A stretch of 64,000 bases of DNA from Nitrosomonas eutropha (GCF_003201195.1 NZ_QICQ01000013.1:1-64000); one strand, 5' to 3'. Positions 28,453 through 39,273 are shown, counted from the first letter of the stretch. Numbers and translations are program-made. Notes: generated from the sequence alone by a model not told the origin.

Positions 28453-28634
28453 GTTTCAATCCTCGCCCAGTCGGGTGACCGGGCGCTACGTGTAAGTACG
28501 CTTGCCGCCAACACAATCATTGTCGGGTTTCAATCCTCGCCCAGTCGGGTGACCGGGCGCTACAATTTGTAAATAAAAAAAAATTAATTGGCAATGCGTT
28601 TCAATCCTCGCCCAGTCGGGTGACCGGGCGCTAC
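28453..28634 (-). CRISPR. type I-C CRISPR array, three repeats and two spacers
   Basis: Three identical 37-nt repeats at 28453-28489, 28527-28563 and 28598-28634. Read on the minus strand each begins GTAGCGCCCGG and ends GAGGATTGAAAC, with an internal stem CGCCC/GGGCG; the ATTGAAAC end is typical of type I-C and fixes the direction as minus, the same as the cas genes. Spacers are 37 nt (28490-28526) and 34 nt (28564-28597). The leader-proximal spacer is very AT-rich with a run of nine A on the plus strand. The array is unusually short for a locus with an intact adaptation module. Confidence 0.97.
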
Positions 28635-28814
28635 AGTACAGTTACAACTTCTTGATACATCATCAAAATTCGAGCAGTTTGCGCGAACATGAGATTTTCC
28701 TTGACTGCATGTAACAGATAAAAGGAGGGGTAAATTATTTTTCTATTCTGTATCATGTAGTTAGATGTGGCGCGAACCGATCGGTATTTGGCCGATGCTA
28801 CAGGTTCGCGCGTA
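28635..28814 (-). promoter_or_regulatory. CRISPR leader between cas2 and the array
   Basis: 180 nt between the cas2 stop and the first repeat in the direction of transcription. AT-rich toward the array. Next to cas2 lies an inverted repeat, GCGCGAACC (28770-28778) with 28803-28811, enclosing a second short stem; it could end the cas transcript or shape the leader. No IHF-like site or promoter boxes could be assigned with confidence. Confidence 0.6.
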
Positions 28815-29105
28815 TCAGATGGTGAGTGGCCCTTCAAAATCAACTGCCTTGAAATTTCCATATTCTTTTACGTGGAGTTTAATTGGTTCGGTTAACCGAT
28901 ACAGTCGCAGATTATCTTCCTGCTCGTCTATTTCTGCCAGCAGGCGGCGTTCCAGTTCTTCATATTGCATCAAATCAATACGGCATTCAAATACGGATTT
29001 TTGCACACGCTGCCCGATGCTTTCGCAAACTTTTGCGATTCGTCGCAATCGTTTGCGGCCAGCTTTGGTTTCTGTTGAAACGTCGTAGGTAACAATAATC
29101 AGCAT
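28815..29105 (-). CDS. cas2: CRISPR-associated endonuclease Cas2
   Basis: 96-residue Cas2, the structural partner of Cas1 in spacer integration. The N-terminal beta strand MLIIVTYDV carries the conserved D8, followed by [13 protein letters not shown] [27 protein letters not shown] ferredoxin-fold features. ATG 29105 begins 2 nt after the cas1 stop, so the two are coupled. A longer in-frame reading upstream (to 29492) is only the antisense of cas1 coding and is not real. No damage seen. Confidence 0.95.
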   Translation of the reverse strand: MLIIVTYDVSTETKAGRKRLRRIAKVCESIGQRVQKSVFECRIDLMQYEELERRLLAEIDEQEDNLRLYRLTEPIKLHVKEYGNFKAVDFEGPLTI

Positions 29106-29107
29106 CA

Positions 29108-30142
29108 CTATCTGGTCAGGAAAGGGAGATAACCATCCATTTCGCCGCGTATAACACGGGCCATGAATCTTGCCTGAAGTTGCGGCAGCAGGCTGATAGG
29201 CACTTTGGTTCCCAGTAACGGATGGGTAACTTCTTCCTGCTTGCGTTCCTGATAAGCAACAACTACAGCTTTCCTGGCTTTGTCCTCCAGATGGACTGCC
29301 CCGCCTTCCCGCACCTGCAAATCCTGTGCGGTGATCTGCCCGCGGTTGATCAGCGTCAGTACCAGCCGGTCGGCCAGGAATGCACGGAATTCCTCCATCA
29401 GATCCAGTGCTAGTGCAGCTCTTCCTGGGCGTATTGCATGCAAAAAACCTATTTGCGGATCCAGTCCGACACTTTCCAGTGCCGAGCGGCAATCATTCAT
29501 GACCATGGAATAAATAAATGAAAGCATGGCATTGAAACGATCACGTGGCGGGCGGCGTGTTCGTCCGTCCATTGTAAAGAATTTACGTATATCTTTGCGG
29601 ACCAGATGGGGCAGAGCAGAAAAATAAGTTTTAGCCGCATCTCCCTCAATCCCGCGTACATGATCAAGATTTCTTGATTGTGGCAAGCTTCGGATTGAGA
29701 AGGCCAGAGATTCCGAGGCACCGCTCAATATTCTCTGGTCAGCCTCGTCGTTACTTTCGCGTGCACCGCGTAGCAGTACCTGCCGTGCATTGCGCAATTT
29801 GCCGGCAATGATTGCCTGTGTAGTTGCCAACGCAAAATTTTTATCGTTCGCTTTGCGATGCTGAGCCTGGCGTAGTAAAACATTGCCGCTGACCGAACCT
29901 TCCAGGCGAGCCTTGAAGCGGCCATTAGCATCCACCAGTACGAGGCTGATGCCATTATCGGCACAACGATGCATCAGGGCCGGGGAAAGCAGCACGTTAC
30001 CAAAGCATACGACTGAGCCCAGATGATGTAACGGTACCTGTAATTTCTTTTCTCGTTCCACATCGATGCGCAGGGTATCGTTTTCCAGATGTGCATAAGC
30101 GTTGGGAGTCAGGATATAAAGGGTATTGAGAATCTGGCGCAT
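29108..30142 (-). CDS. cas1: CRISPR-associated integrase Cas1 (type I-C)
   Basis: 344-residue spacer integrase. Metal ligands are in place: E166 in [11 protein letters not shown]235 in [12 protein letters not shown], and D247 in [11 protein letters not shown]-terminal beta domain (about 1-90) and C-terminal helical domain are complete, length usual for I-C. Lies between cas4 (16 nt gap) and cas2 (2 nt gap). With cas4 and cas2 it forms an apparently functional adaptation set. Confidence 0.96.
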   Translation of the reverse strand: MRQILNTLYILTPNAYAHLENDTLRIDVEREKKLQVPLHHLGSVVCFGNVLLSPALMHRCADNGISLVLVDANGRFKARLEGSVSGNVLLRQAQHRKANDKNFALATTQAIIAGKLRNARQVLLRGARESNDEADQRILSGASESLAFSIRSLPQSRNLDHVRGIEGDAAKTYFSALPHLVRKDIRKFFTMDGRTRRPPRDRFNAMLSFIYSMVMNDCRSALESVGLDPQIGFLHAIRPGRAALALDLMEEFRAFLADRLVLTLINRGQITAQDLQVREGGAVHLEDKARKAVVVAYQERKQEEVTHPLLGTKVPISLLPQLQARFMARVIRGEMDGYLPFLTR

Positions 30143-30158
30143 AGTCTGTTTTGATCAG

Positions 30159-30785
30159 TTAATCATTGACAGTAAATAACGCTGCCTGTGCTGTTCGGTA
30201 ATTCGACTTCTGCGCCAATACTTCTGGCTGACAAATGTCTTTCAGCGAACATTCCCTGCAACGTGCGTCATTTGCAGGAGGTGGTAAAGTGTCGGTCGCC
30301 AGCAATGCACGAATGGCAGCAACTGTTTTTTCCACCTGCGCTCGCAAAGCAGAGGTGATGATGACTTCCCGCCGGCGCCGTGAGGAATGGTGATAAATTG
30401 AACCGTGCGTGACGGGTTTGCTGGTCATTTCCTCCAGACATATTGCTTGAGCGGCGAGTTGCAGATCATCATGCAGTTTGGCCCGTTTTTTCCCATGTTT
30501 GTATTCCACCGGATGAATCTGCCCGTCGGGGTAAAATTCAACGATATCGCACTTGCCGATCAGCCCCAACCGATCGGACCATACCGGTAAAGAACGTTCG
30601 CTGCGTACGCCTTCAAAGGTTTCGAAACCAGGGTCGTCCACATGCTCATGGACGGCGTTACCTCGCATGGTGTGAACGTTTTGATCAAAGGCCTGCTCCA
30701 GATGGATCAATGCGCACTGGCGCGGGCAGTAGCTCCAGTGCTGGAGGGCGGAAAGCATGATGGGGTCGTCGGATTCACCACTCAT
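30159..30785 (-). CDS. cas4: CRISPR-associated exonuclease Cas4
   Basis: Iron-sulfur RecB-like nuclease that trims prespacers and selects PAM-proximal ends. Cluster cysteines: YCPRQCALIHLEQ near the N-terminus and CRECSLKDICQPEV at the C-terminus; the nuclease core includes GKCDIVEF and HPVEYKHGK (D, E, K of the RecB motif). I prefer ATG 30785, 208 residues, 8 nt after the cas7 stop; an alternative TTG at 30803 would overlap cas7 by 11 nt. Order cas3-5-8-7-4-1-2 is canonical type I-C. Confidence 0.93.
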   Translation of the reverse strand: MSGESDDPIMLSALQHWSYCPRQCALIHLEQAFDQNVHTMRGNAVHEHVDDPGFETFEGVRSERSLPVWSDRLGLIGKCDIVEFYPDGQIHPVEYKHGKKRAKLHDDLQLAAQAICLEEMTSKPVTHGSIYHHSSRRRREVIITSALRAQVEKTVAAIRALLATDTLPPPANDARCRECSLKDICQPEVLAQKSNYRTAQAALFTVND

Positions 30786-30792
30786 GCTGCTA

Positions 30793-31707
30793 TCAGCCAA
30801 CAATACGCTGTAATGTCACGCCCTGTGGCAAGTCCGCCTCATCTACCATAACGGTGTAATCACTAAAGTCACGTACGATGGAATTTTCATTTTTCAGTTT
30901 GGGCTGAATGCGTGCGAATAAACTGTGAGCCGGAGCGTTACCCAGTTCGCTGTTATGTTTGAACACATACAGCCCCCGGGTTGCCATTTCACCTCGTGCA
31001 GCAGAGCGATCATGCTCGAACATGCTTTCGAGTGCCTGCCACAGCAATTCGAGGTCGTCTTCACCAAAATCGGTTTGGTTGGCAAGATGGGCAGAGATAA
31101 AACCGTGGGCAACGTAGAGACCGTACGGTACGGTGAATTTGCGGCCCATGGTACGGTTGTCGCCAGACTGTTTTTCAGCTTCCACTTCAGTAGCGACAGC
31201 CATGCGGGTAATGGAATGCTCCAACGCCACGATAGGATTGATAGAGCGGGCAAAGGTGAGTTGTACCGGGCCGCGTACTTGGCCACAGTTGATGCCAGTA
31301 GACATGACAGCCCCAAACGTGCGTACATCATAGAAATTTTTACACATCCACTGACGAGCTTCTTCAACGGCATTGCCTCCTTTACGCTTTTTATCCTCTC
31401 CTTCCAGCAGCTCGGGTTTGCCGATGCCGACATAGGCGCGCTTGTTCTGGTTATTGAGAATGGCTTTCTCTTTAACGTAAATCTCGAAGCGTTTTTTGTC
31501 TCCATTCAAGGATTCTGTTACTTCTGACTGATCCCTGGTCATACTGACAAAGTTACGCACTTTGCGTTTCAGGGCGACATCCGTCATCAATCCCAGCCCG
31601 GTTTCCGCATCGACACGCGGCAGATTGCCTGCATCTGGATCGCCATTCGGGTTGCCGTCTTTTACATCGAATAGCAATACAAAGTCATAGCGGTTTTTCA
31701 GTGTCAT
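30793..31707 (-). CDS. cas7: CRISPR type I-C backbone protein Cas7 (Csd2)
   Basis: 304-residue Cas7c that polymerises along crRNA to form the Cascade backbone. N-terminal RRM strand and glycine-rich signature: [22 protein letters not shown], then [25 protein letters not shown] typical of Csd2. [19 protein letters not shown] and [15 protein letters not shown] complete the conserved core. Reading frame intact. It starts 5 nt after the cas8c stop. Its products would lack a normal Cas5 partner if cas5c is truly dead. Confidence 0.95.
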   Translation of the reverse strand: MTLKNRYDFVLLFDVKDGNPNGDPDAGNLPRVDAETGLGLMTDVALKRKVRNFVSMTRDQSEVTESLNGDKKRFEIYVKEKAILNNQNKRAYVGIGKPELLEGEDKKRKGGNAVEEARQWMCKNFYDVRTFGAVMSTGINCGQVRGPVQLTFARSINPIVALEHSITRMAVATEVEAEKQSGDNRTMGRKFTVPYGLYVAHGFISAHLANQTDFGEDDLELLWQALESMFEHDRSAARGEMATRGLYVFKHNSELGNAPAHSLFARIQPKLKNENSIVRDFSDYTVMVDEADLPQGVTLQRIVG

Positions 31708-31712
31708 GGTGA

Positions 31713-33413
31713 TTATTCTCCTTTATTAGCAGGTTCGGATTTAGTGAAGAAGGCTTGTCGTTGATGGTAATATCCGATAGCAAAACGCCCTTGATCGGCC
31801 AGATTTAGATGTGCCGGGAAGTCGCTGATACTGGCCATAATTTCGCCGATAAGTTTTTCAAAAAAGCGTTTACGTCCTTCTTCCAGCTTGGCAAGATGAT
31901 GATTTTTCAGCTTCATCAGGTTGGCAAATACGGTAACCGGCGTACTGGAGGCTGCGCCATAGAAGCGATCCCGAATCGTGGCGTTTAGCCCCGGGCTGGA
32001 TTCTTCCTGTATCTTTTCCAGCGCGGCAAACAGACGGCCGGTACGGTAACCGGGATTGGTATTGGAATTATCGAGTGACACTGTGATCTCCTTTTCTTGA
32101 GAGGATGAACGATGTGCCTGCCGGTTCAAACAGGCTTTGATGAGTGAGGCACGAGGGCAGGTGATTTCCCGTTCTGCACGAATGCGGCGCACAGCGGCAG
32201 CCAGCAGAGTTTGCGGATAAGGTAACCCTTCCAGAATGGCTCGCATGAAATCACCGGCCAGATTGGGCGGAATGTTTTCCGATTTGCCTTGTGCGGCTGT
32301 GGAAACCAGCAGACGGAAAAGCGAGAGATAAGGTTTCTCGAAGCTGGCGTGAACAATCTTCAGATCCTCGAAATGCCGACGTATCCGCTGCGACATTCCG
32401 GCAGCCGTGCCTGTCAGCCAGAAACGCACACTGATGCGCGCTGCATTGGGAGCCAGCCCCAGCACATAAAAAGGAGTATCACCCCCCTCATTGGAAAATG
32501 TGCCGGTCTCTGGTGACTTGAATAAGGCTTCAATGGCGCGCGTTTGTCTTGCTGGATCATCCTTGGGCGGCTCATCAAAAATACTGGCAAATGAATCCTC
32601 CAGTGGAGAAGATTGCTCGGACCAGAACACGGTAGAAGCGTCACCCACCTGAATGCGCTGGGTACTTTCTCTGCTTAATAAATGGTTGAGTGCAGTGGTG
32701 TAGGCAAAAGCAGCATGTTTGCCAACGGGTGCATTGGCACCCTGTTCTTTGGCAAAAGAGTTGAATGCCTCCTTATTGAAGGAAACTATATTCGCACCGC
32801 TGGTCTGGGCGCCCCAGACACCTTTGATGGCGGTATGCAGGCGCTCGAAGTGGTCAGGTTTGCCAGTAATCAGACAGATGATTTTTTCTGTTTCTGTACT
32901 TGCATTTTCAAACAGGGTGTAGACTGCCGGGCGCTGGCAAACCAGCTCCTTATCACCACTTAGCCGGAAGGTAAGAATGGAGTTGGTGTCACGAATTTCT
33001 GACCAGAGCGGGTTATTCTCCAATCGCTCTTTTTCAGGAGAGTGCAGGAATGTGCAAATAGCATTCAATCCGGCATCATTAATCTCGTTGGCTAATACTT
33101 CCAGTTTTGCCAGGAATGCTGCGTGCTGTTCCTGTACCCGTTCCGGTTTTCCTGTACTGGTTACGCCCAACACATATTCAGTGGTATCCCACAATGGATT
33201 GGCTGCAATTCCGGAAGTTTTCTTTACCCCTTGGGGTACCAGAAAGCTGTGGGCAATTTTTTTCTTGCCTGCCATGGTTCTCGTGTCTTCGATCTGTACG
33301 AATCTACCATCAGCATTGATCTCGATGATGAACGGGATGGGTTTGATTTCAAAACCAGGGCGAGGTAAGTCCGGCTTGCGTTCGTAGTATTTACATAGCG
33401 CTTGCAAAATCAT
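31713..33413 (-). CDS. cas8c: CRISPR type I-C large subunit Cas8c (Csd1)
   Basis: 566-residue large subunit that recognises PAM. Starts [12 protein letters not shown], the usual Csd1 N-terminus, and contains [21 protein letters not shown] and [17 protein letters not shown], conserved in the family; the C-terminus may encode an internal Cas11c. I chose ATG 33413 because GGAGG is 7 nt upstream; the GTG at 33419 would sit inside that ribosome site. It begins 2 nt after the cas5c stop codon. Open throughout. Confidence 0.93.
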   Translation of the reverse strand: MILQALCKYYERKPDLPRPGFEIKPIPFIIEINADGRFVQIEDTRTMAGKKKIAHSFLVPQGVKKTSGIAANPLWDTTEYVLGVTSTGKPERVQEQHAAFLAKLEVLANEINDAGLNAICTFLHSPEKERLENNPLWSEIRDTNSILTFRLSGDKELVCQRPAVYTLFENASTETEKIICLITGKPDHFERLHTAIKGVWGAQTSGANIVSFNKEAFNSFAKEQGANAPVGKHAAFAYTTALNHLLSRESTQRIQVGDASTVFWSEQSSPLEDSFASIFDEPPKDDPARQTRAIEALFKSPETGTFSNEGGDTPFYVLGLAPNAARISVRFWLTGTAAGMSQRIRRHFEDLKIVHASFEKPYLSLFRLLVSTAAQGKSENIPPNLAGDFMRAILEGLPYPQTLLAAAVRRIRAEREITCPRASLIKACLNRQAHRSSSQEKEITVSLDNSNTNPGYRTGRLFAALEKIQEESSPGLNATIRDRFYGAASSTPVTVFANLMKLKNHHLAKLEEGRKRFFEKLIGEIMASISDFPAHLNLADQGRFAIGYYHQRQAFFTKSEPANKGE

Positions 33414-33415
33414 CC

Positions 33416-34135
33416 TCACACCTCCACGTTGTTCAAATCCAGCACACCATTTTTCATTTCAGCCCGGAAGAAGCGCGGATCGGGGCTGGCGGAGTTGGAA
33501 TAATCCAGGTCGTACAGCATCCAGCCCAGATCACGGGTTTCGGTAATTGGCGAGGGCTCGGCAGAAATATCCTCGATCAGCCTGAAGCTGGCAGAAAATT
33601 CGCGACAACCCAGATAAGGCTGGTTTACGCATTGTCCTTTGGCAGCGCGACGTTCGAACATGGCGAGAAATTTTGCCGCGGTATTGACTATGCCAGCCGC
33701 TTGCCGTTCTTCCGCATCATTGATGGAATGTTTCACCAGATGCGGATAGTGATGCTTGTGCCGTGAGGCATCGCGCATTTCGAAGTGTGCATGAATACGA
33801 TAAGCAACATCGCGCAGGAATAACCCAGCACGTTGCTGGCGTTCATTCTCAATGTGCAGGCCAAGGTCACCGCTACCACTGTTCATAGCAGTCTGTACAT
33901 TGCGCGTTGATATAACCGCCCCGACTTCATTGCGCCGCAGATTGATCCATTTAATCGGATTTAGCACTTCTATTTTGGTGATATGTCACTGAATGGCAGG
34001 TTTCCACAGAATGGCTTCAAACACAGCGTGTGCGGCAGAAGGAGTCATCACGTCATAGCTGACACGTTCGACTTTCATTTCCGGCCGAGTGAAGCAGGCG
34101 AAATCACCCGATACTTCCAGACAATAGGTTTTCAT
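33416..34135 (-). pseudogene. cas5c: Cas5c (Cas5d) with in-frame TGA at codon 50
   Basis: From ATG 34135 the frame reads [45 protein letters not shown], then TGA (33988-33986), then HITKIEVLNPIKWINLRRNE and onward in the same frame to 33416. Without the stop it would be a normal 239-residue Cas5c, the crRNA-processing nuclease that caps the crRNA 5' handle. The stop stands where the family normally has Trp (KPAIxW), so a single TGG to TGA change explains it. A GTG at 33967 could restart a 183-residue fragment lacking the first strand, but it has no good ribosome site. Everything after the stop looks well conserved, so the mutation is recent, or is a sequencing error, or TGA is read through. 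Confidence 0.9.
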
Positions 34136-34150
34136 GTTTTCTATCCTTTT

Positions 34151-36369
34151 TCAAATCACCAGGCTATCCGGCGTGATGTTGCTGTCGAACACCACGCCGA
34201 GCTTATCGTTGTAAAGTGCTGCACTTGTCTGCGCGTAAATGCCGGGCCATATCTGATATACGTCGCCCTTTGCTTCAAGCTGTGCGAATACATGCCTGGG
34301 CAGATTGACCGAGTAACGCTGCAGCTTGCGCATCAACCAGCGGTGTGGCCCTTCCTTTTTCAGTTGGCCGAGCAGCGCATCATTGTTGTCATAGCGCACC
34401 AGTATGGTTTGGTAAGCACTGTCATCTATCAGGTGGAATCTGGCTGCTGCGGTGCGGAACTGAATTACACCATCGCCGGCATCGCGTGTAAGCAAATCAT
34501 GGATGCCATATTTGTCGAGTGAAGGAGCACGTAAAGATGTTCGAAGAACCGCTTGGCAAGTCCGCGTTCCAGCACATCATTTTTATTGCCGGATAACAGA
34601 CTGACCGAGATCTGTGCAGCCTGGCGCAACAAGCCGGGAGGCGCAGGTTTGGGGGGGACGAAAACCACTACTTTCCCCGGTGTGTAAAGTTTACCCTCCC
34701 GGTTGCAGCGCCCGGCAGCCTGCGCAATTGAATCCAGCCCGGCCAGTGCGCGATACACTACCGGAAAATCAAAATCCACGCCGGCTTCTACCAGTTGCGT
34801 GCTGATCACGTGAACAGACTGGTTATTCTTCAATTTTGCCCTGATGTCAGCGATGACGTGGTTGCGGTGTTCTCCGCACATCAGTGCCGATAAATGTATG
34901 GTTCCTTCCGGCATCAATCGGTACAGTTCACGTGCATCGTCGCGGCGATTGACAATGCAAAGTGCGGTTGAGTGTTTTTGCAGTGCATTGGCGATACTTT
35001 GCCAGTTGTCAGGCGTTGTCAGATCATCGGGAACTGTGACTTCAACCCGTTTCCGGTACAGGCTGTCCGGGTCATCCATGATCTCGCGCACATTATCCAG
35101 TCCGCGAAAAGGCTGTTCACCGAAAGATTGAAAAGAATCCAATGCCGGTTGGGTAGCAGTGGAAAGTACGAATGTCACGCCGTAATGAGCTGCCAGCAGA
35201 TTCATGATGTCAGCGATTGGCTGCAAGAATTCTGGTGGCAGCAATTGTGCTTCGTCCAGCACGACGACACTATTAACGATGTTGTGCAGCTTGCGGCAGC
35301 GGCTGGTGCGGGCAGCAAACAGGGATTCAAAAAACTGGACATTGGTGGTGACGATGATCGGTGCATCCCAGTTTTCCGTTGCCAGCCTGGAGCAGGCATC
35401 TTCCTTGTCGGGATCGAGATTGGCGTGATGTTCAACGATGTTGTCACCAAAAACATCGCGAAAAATAGTGGCAGTCTGCTCGATGATGCTGGTGTACGGA
35501 ATGACATAGATAATGCGCCGCTTCTGGTGCCATATCGCATGCTCTAATGCGAAGGCTGTTCCGGACAGGGTTTTTCCTCCTCCTGTCGGTACCGTCAGGG
35601 AAAACATTCCCGGTGCAAGCTGCGCTTTTTTCCGGCATTGGTTCAGGATAGCGGTACGGATGACATTAACCGGTGTATCAGTTTTGGCTTTACTCATCAT
35701 GTAGTTATCAAATGTTTCCAGCAAGTCGGCCAAATCGCGATAACCTTTGCGGACGGCGGCTTTGCTGCCATCCATGAAAGCCTCGGTATCGAGAAAATCA
35801 GCATCGGTTAAACACGAAAACAGCATGCGCAACCAAAGATGCAATCCTTTCGTGCCCCCTTTAGGTTTGGTGGTCGGTAGGGTTTGATCAAAAATATCTG
35901 CGGGAACAGCTTGGGGCGGGATACGATCGAGCAGATAGTCATGTTCCGAGTTCAAACGTACGGAAAGCGACTTGCCGCCGGTTTCCGAAGCGGACCAGTC
36001 CGGCAGGCCAGCGTGATGACCTGCAATCAGATAAGCCAGAATGCGACCAGATTTACCCAGCTGACGTATTGCGTGAATAGCTCCGGCAGTGGAGTGATCC
36101 ACACGGCTCGGTGCACCTTCAATATGTGCTTCGGCAGCTTCGTAGCCGCTTGCATTTTTGATGTATCGTTGAAATTCATTGCTGTATTTCCCCAAATCGT
36201 GCCAAATTCCCGCCAGCCTGGCCCAGTCGGCGCTACCAAAAGCATTGGCTGCTTCACCTGCACGGCGACCGACTTCACGCAAGTGTTCATCCAGGGCGTG
36301 TTCATGCCAGAGATTTTCTTTATCATGACGGACATGAGCTAGAAAAGTCGTATTTTTTCCAGTATTCAT
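34151..36369 (-). pseudogene. cas3: Cas3 helicase-nuclease (type I-C) with C-terminal frameshift
   Basis: From ATG 36369 a 634-residue frame covers the HD nuclease (AGIWHDLGKYSNEF, H57-D58; AGHHAGLPDW), helicase domain 1 (LTVPTGGGKTLSGTAFALEH; VVVLDEAQLLPPEFL; STATQ) and helicase domain 2 (HVISTQLVEAGVDFDFPVVYR; AQAAGRCNREG). After FFEHLY near 34530 the frame is lost and ends at 34465. The expected C-terminal domain continues in another frame: APSLDKYGIHDLLTRDAGDG to PDSLVI at 34151. A single missing base restores a 739-residue protein, the usual I-C length. So nuclease and helicase motifs are intact but the C-terminal domain is detached. Divergent from the REC-EAL gene. Confidence 0.88.
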
Positions 36370-36575
36370 ATCTTTCAGATTCCTGGAATGGTTTTTAGAG
36401 ATCAGGTTTTTGGTATTCTGCTGTGCTTGAAGTCGCTCTTAGTTAGCAAACAAAGGAAGAATTACCTGCCTATTATGATGAGAAATTTTATTTAACTCCG
36501 TCCGGGATTATTTCGGCGTGCTATGCTTTTGTCAGGTTGCTGAAATTTGTACACAGATAATTGATAAAGGCGATG

Positions 36576-37820
36576 ATGACTGATATATCTACAACCAGAA
36601 TCCTGATCCTGGATGATGATCCGTTCATACTGAAGTTGTTGGCGCGTATGTTGATCAATCTGGGATTTCCGTCTGTTGATTGTTGCGAAAACGGTGTGGA
36701 TGCATTGAAGTTGCTGGATGATGCTACTACCCGGCCTGATCTGATTTTGTTGGATCTCAACATGCCCGGTATGGATGGTATTGAATTTGTGCGCTATCTG
36801 GTTGAACGAAAATTTACTGGCAGCTTGATTCTTGTCAGTGGTGAGGATGAGCGCATGCTCAAAACGACGGAAAAACTGGTACAGGCACACAAGATTCCCA
36901 TTCTGGGTTACTTGCAAAAACCGGTACAGCCTGAGGCGCTACGAATGCAATTGATGAAGCTGGCTTCGTCGTTATCCGGACAGAGTGAGAAGGGAGCCGT
37001 CCCCAAAACCTATGATGTGGAAGCAATTAAAAATGCGCTTAATTCCGGAGAGCTGGTCAACTATTACCAGCCAAAAGTCCGAGTAGAGACCGGGGAAATA
37101 GTTGGAGTTGAAACACTGGTGCGCTGGCATCATCCCGTGGACGGAGTGATTTATCCCAATCAGTTTATTGGTGCTGCGGAAAAATATGGCCTGATTAATC
37201 ACCTCACTCAAACGGTACTCGAGCAGGCTTTTGCTCAGGCGGGAATATGGCAGAAGCTGGGTTGTGATCTAAAAGTGGCCGTCAATGTGTCAATGGACAA
37301 CCTGACATCCCTTGATTTTCAAGATACAGTAGTTAGGTTGGCTGCCGAGACTGAGATTCCTCCCAATAGAATAGTGTTGGAGATTACTGAAAGTCAGTTG
37401 ATGGGAGATGAACGGGTTCCGTTGGAAATTCTAACCCGCTTGCGCCTGAAACGTTTTCATTTGTCTATTGATGATTTTGGTACGGGACATTCTTCACTGA
37501 CACAGTTGCGGGATATTCCGTTTGATGAACTCAAGATTGATCAAGGGTTTGTGCATCACGCTTCCAAGGATGTAACGCTGCGTGCAATTTATGATGCCAG
37601 TCTGGCATTGGCGAAGCAGTTAAATATGGAAGTAGTCGCCGAGGGGGTGGAGAGTCGTGAAGACTGGGAATTACTGCGCCAGACCGGCTGTGATCTGGCG
37701 CAAGGCAACTTTATTGCGCAGCCTATGCCAGCTGAAGAACTGGGTGGCTGGGTGAAAAAGTGGCGTGCTCGAATAGAAGCTGAATCACTCGTTTCCGGGG
37801 GTGAGGAGCAAGCGCAGTAG
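36576..37820 (+). CDS. response regulator with REC and EAL domains
   Basis: 414-residue putative cyclic-di-GMP phosphodiesterase. REC domain (1-125): acidic pair ILDDDPF, phospho-acceptor D60 in LILLDLNMPGMDG, and K near QKPVQPE. EAL domain (about 150-400): VETLVRW in place of EALLRW, NVSMDNL, EITES, IDDFGTGHSSLTQLRD with the loop-6 residues, ELKIDQGFV, and AEGVESREDWE. The catalytic glutamates and aspartates appear complete. Start ATG 36576 has AAGG 5 nt upstream. No sensor kinase gene is adjacent. It is divergent from cas3 by 206 nt. Confidence 0.9.
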   Translation: MTDISTTRILILDDDPFILKLLARMLINLGFPSVDCCENGVDALKLLDDATTRPDLILLDLNMPGMDGIEFVRYLVERKFTGSLILVSGEDERMLKTTEKLVQAHKIPILGYLQKPVQPEALRMQLMKLASSLSGQSEKGAVPKTYDVEAIKNALNSGELVNYYQPKVRVETGEIVGVETLVRWHHPVDGVIYPNQFIGAAEKYGLINHLTQTVLEQAFAQAGIWQKLGCDLKVAVNVSMDNLTSLDFQDTVVRLAAETEIPPNRIVLEITESQLMGDERVPLEILTRLRLKRFHLSIDDFGTGHSSLTQLRDIPFDELKIDQGFVHHASKDVTLRAIYDASLALAKQLNMEVVAEGVESREDWELLRQTGCDLAQGNFIAQPMPAEELGGWVKKWRARIEAESLVSGGEEQAQ

Positions 37821-37852
37821 AGTTCTTCAGCAGGTAGGCCAGGTTATGTTGT

Positions 37853-38383
37853 TCAGCCACCAGAATCTGGCAGCTTGTGATCCAGCATCACAAAGTGGTA
37901 TTCCAGGCCACTACCTCCTGTTTCATGGTGGATTTCGCGAGAAATTTCCTGCCAGTCATCGTGATCGTACTCCGGGAAAAAAGTATCGCCTTCAAAATCC
38001 TCCTGAATCTCGGTCAGGTACAGGCGCTGACACAGTGGTAGTGTTTGTCGGTATAGCTCAGCACCTCCAATGACAAAAATCTGCCTGTCATCATTGGCAA
38101 AGTGATCCAGCACTTCCTGAATCGAGTGTGCCGTGATAATTCCTGGTACATCAAGAACATGCTGACGAGAGAGCACAACATTGGTGCGGTCAGGCAGAGG
38201 TTTGCCAATGGAATCAAATGTACGACGCCCCATCACAACGATATGACCGGTGGTTAGCTGTTTAAAATGCTTCAGATCTGCTGGTAAGTGCCAAGGTAAT
38301 GAATTATTCAATCCGATCACTCGGTTGGCTGATATGGCAGCTAGAATGGCAAGCCGGGAGGTGGCAGGTTGCAGTATAGTCAT
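37853..38383 (-). CDS. folA: dihydrofolate reductase
   Basis: NADPH-dependent reduction of dihydrofolate, 176 residues. Motifs: [28 protein letters not shown] (substrate and Met20 loop), [39 protein letters not shown], and a C-terminal strand. All are conventional. The start overlaps the end of thyA (ATGA), the usual thyA-folA operon, which couples dTMP synthesis to the regeneration of its folate cofactor. Confidence 0.96.
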   Translation of the reverse strand: MTILQPATSRLAILAAISANRVIGLNNSLPWHLPADLKHFKQLTTGHIVVMGRRTFDSIGKPLPDRTNVVLSRQHVLDVPGIITAHSIQEVLDHFANDDRQIFVIGGAELYRQTLPLCQRLYLTEIQEDFEGDTFFPEYDHDDWQEISREIHHETGGSGLEYHFVMLDHKLPDSGG

Positions 38384-39174
38384 ACGGCAACAGGCGCCTT
38401 GATGGGCGGATGTGGATCATAATTATGTAAGGTGAAATCCTCGTACCTGAAATCAAGAATATTTCTGATTGCCGGATTCAGCTCCATTATGGGAAGGGAT
38501 TTTGGTTCACGAGTCAGTTGCAGGCGAGCTTGTTCAAGGTGATTCAGATACAGGTGTGCATCTCCAAATGTATGGATGAATTCACCAGGCTTGAGATTGC
38601 AGCACTGCGCGATCATTAGTGTCAGCAACGAATAGGAAGCAATGTTGAATGGAACACCCAGGAAAATATCCGCGCTGCGCTGATAAAGTTGGCAGGAGAG
38701 CTTGCCATCCACCACATAAAACTGAAACAGGACATGGCAGGGAGCGAGTGCCATTTTGTCGAGATCTCCCACGTTCCAAGCAGAAATAATCATCCGGCGT
38801 GAATCCGGTGTTGCTTTGATTTGCTGGATTACTTGCGCAATCTGATCGATGGATTTGTCACCGGAAACAGTCCAGGAACGCCACTGGTGGCCATAAACCG
38901 GTCCCAGCTCCCCGCTTTTATCTGCCCATTCATTCCAGATGGAAATACCATTTTTCTTCAGATAGTCAATATTGGTATCGCCGCGCAGAAACCACAGCAA
39001 TTCGTGGATGATCGATTTGACATGGCATTGCTTGGTTGTTACCAACGGGAACCCCTGTTGCAGATCAAAACGCATCTGATAACCGAAGATGGAAAGTGTC
39101 CCGGTACCGGTGCGATCAGTTTTTTTATGACCGTATTGCAACACATGTCGCATTAGATCAAGGTATGGATGCAT
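38380..39174 (-). CDS. thyA: thymidylate synthase (ThyA)
   Basis: Methylates dUMP to dTMP with methylene-tetrahydrofolate. 264 residues, identical in length to the E. coli enzyme. The nucleophile is C146 in [10 protein letters not shown]; the phosphate-binding arginine region is [40 protein letters not shown] and HIYLNHLEQ-like HLYLNHLEQ are present. First gene of the thyA-folA operon. Confidence 0.98.
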   Translation of the reverse strand: MHPYLDLMRHVLQYGHKKTDRTGTGTLSIFGYQMRFDLQQGFPLVTTKQCHVKSIIHELLWFLRGDTNIDYLKKNGISIWNEWADKSGELGPVYGHQWRSWTVSGDKSIDQIAQVIQQIKATPDSRRMIISAWNVGDLDKMALAPCHVLFQFYVVDGKLSCQLYQRSADIFLGVPFNIASYSLLTLMIAQCCNLKPGEFIHTFGDAHLYLNHLEQARLQLTREPKSLPIMELNPAIRNILDFRYEDFTLHNYDPHPPIKAPVAV

Positions 39175-39273
39175 GAATAATCCTGAAAGTATGAATCAAG
39201 CAGATATAATAGAGCGCTATATCAATTGAATAGTACAGGTGGCTTTTTTAAAGCCAGTTTACTTAAAAAAATA

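Noticed and set aside
28815-29492. 225-residue reading including cas2
   Set aside because: The first 129 codons are another frame of cas1; Cas2 proper begins at 29105.
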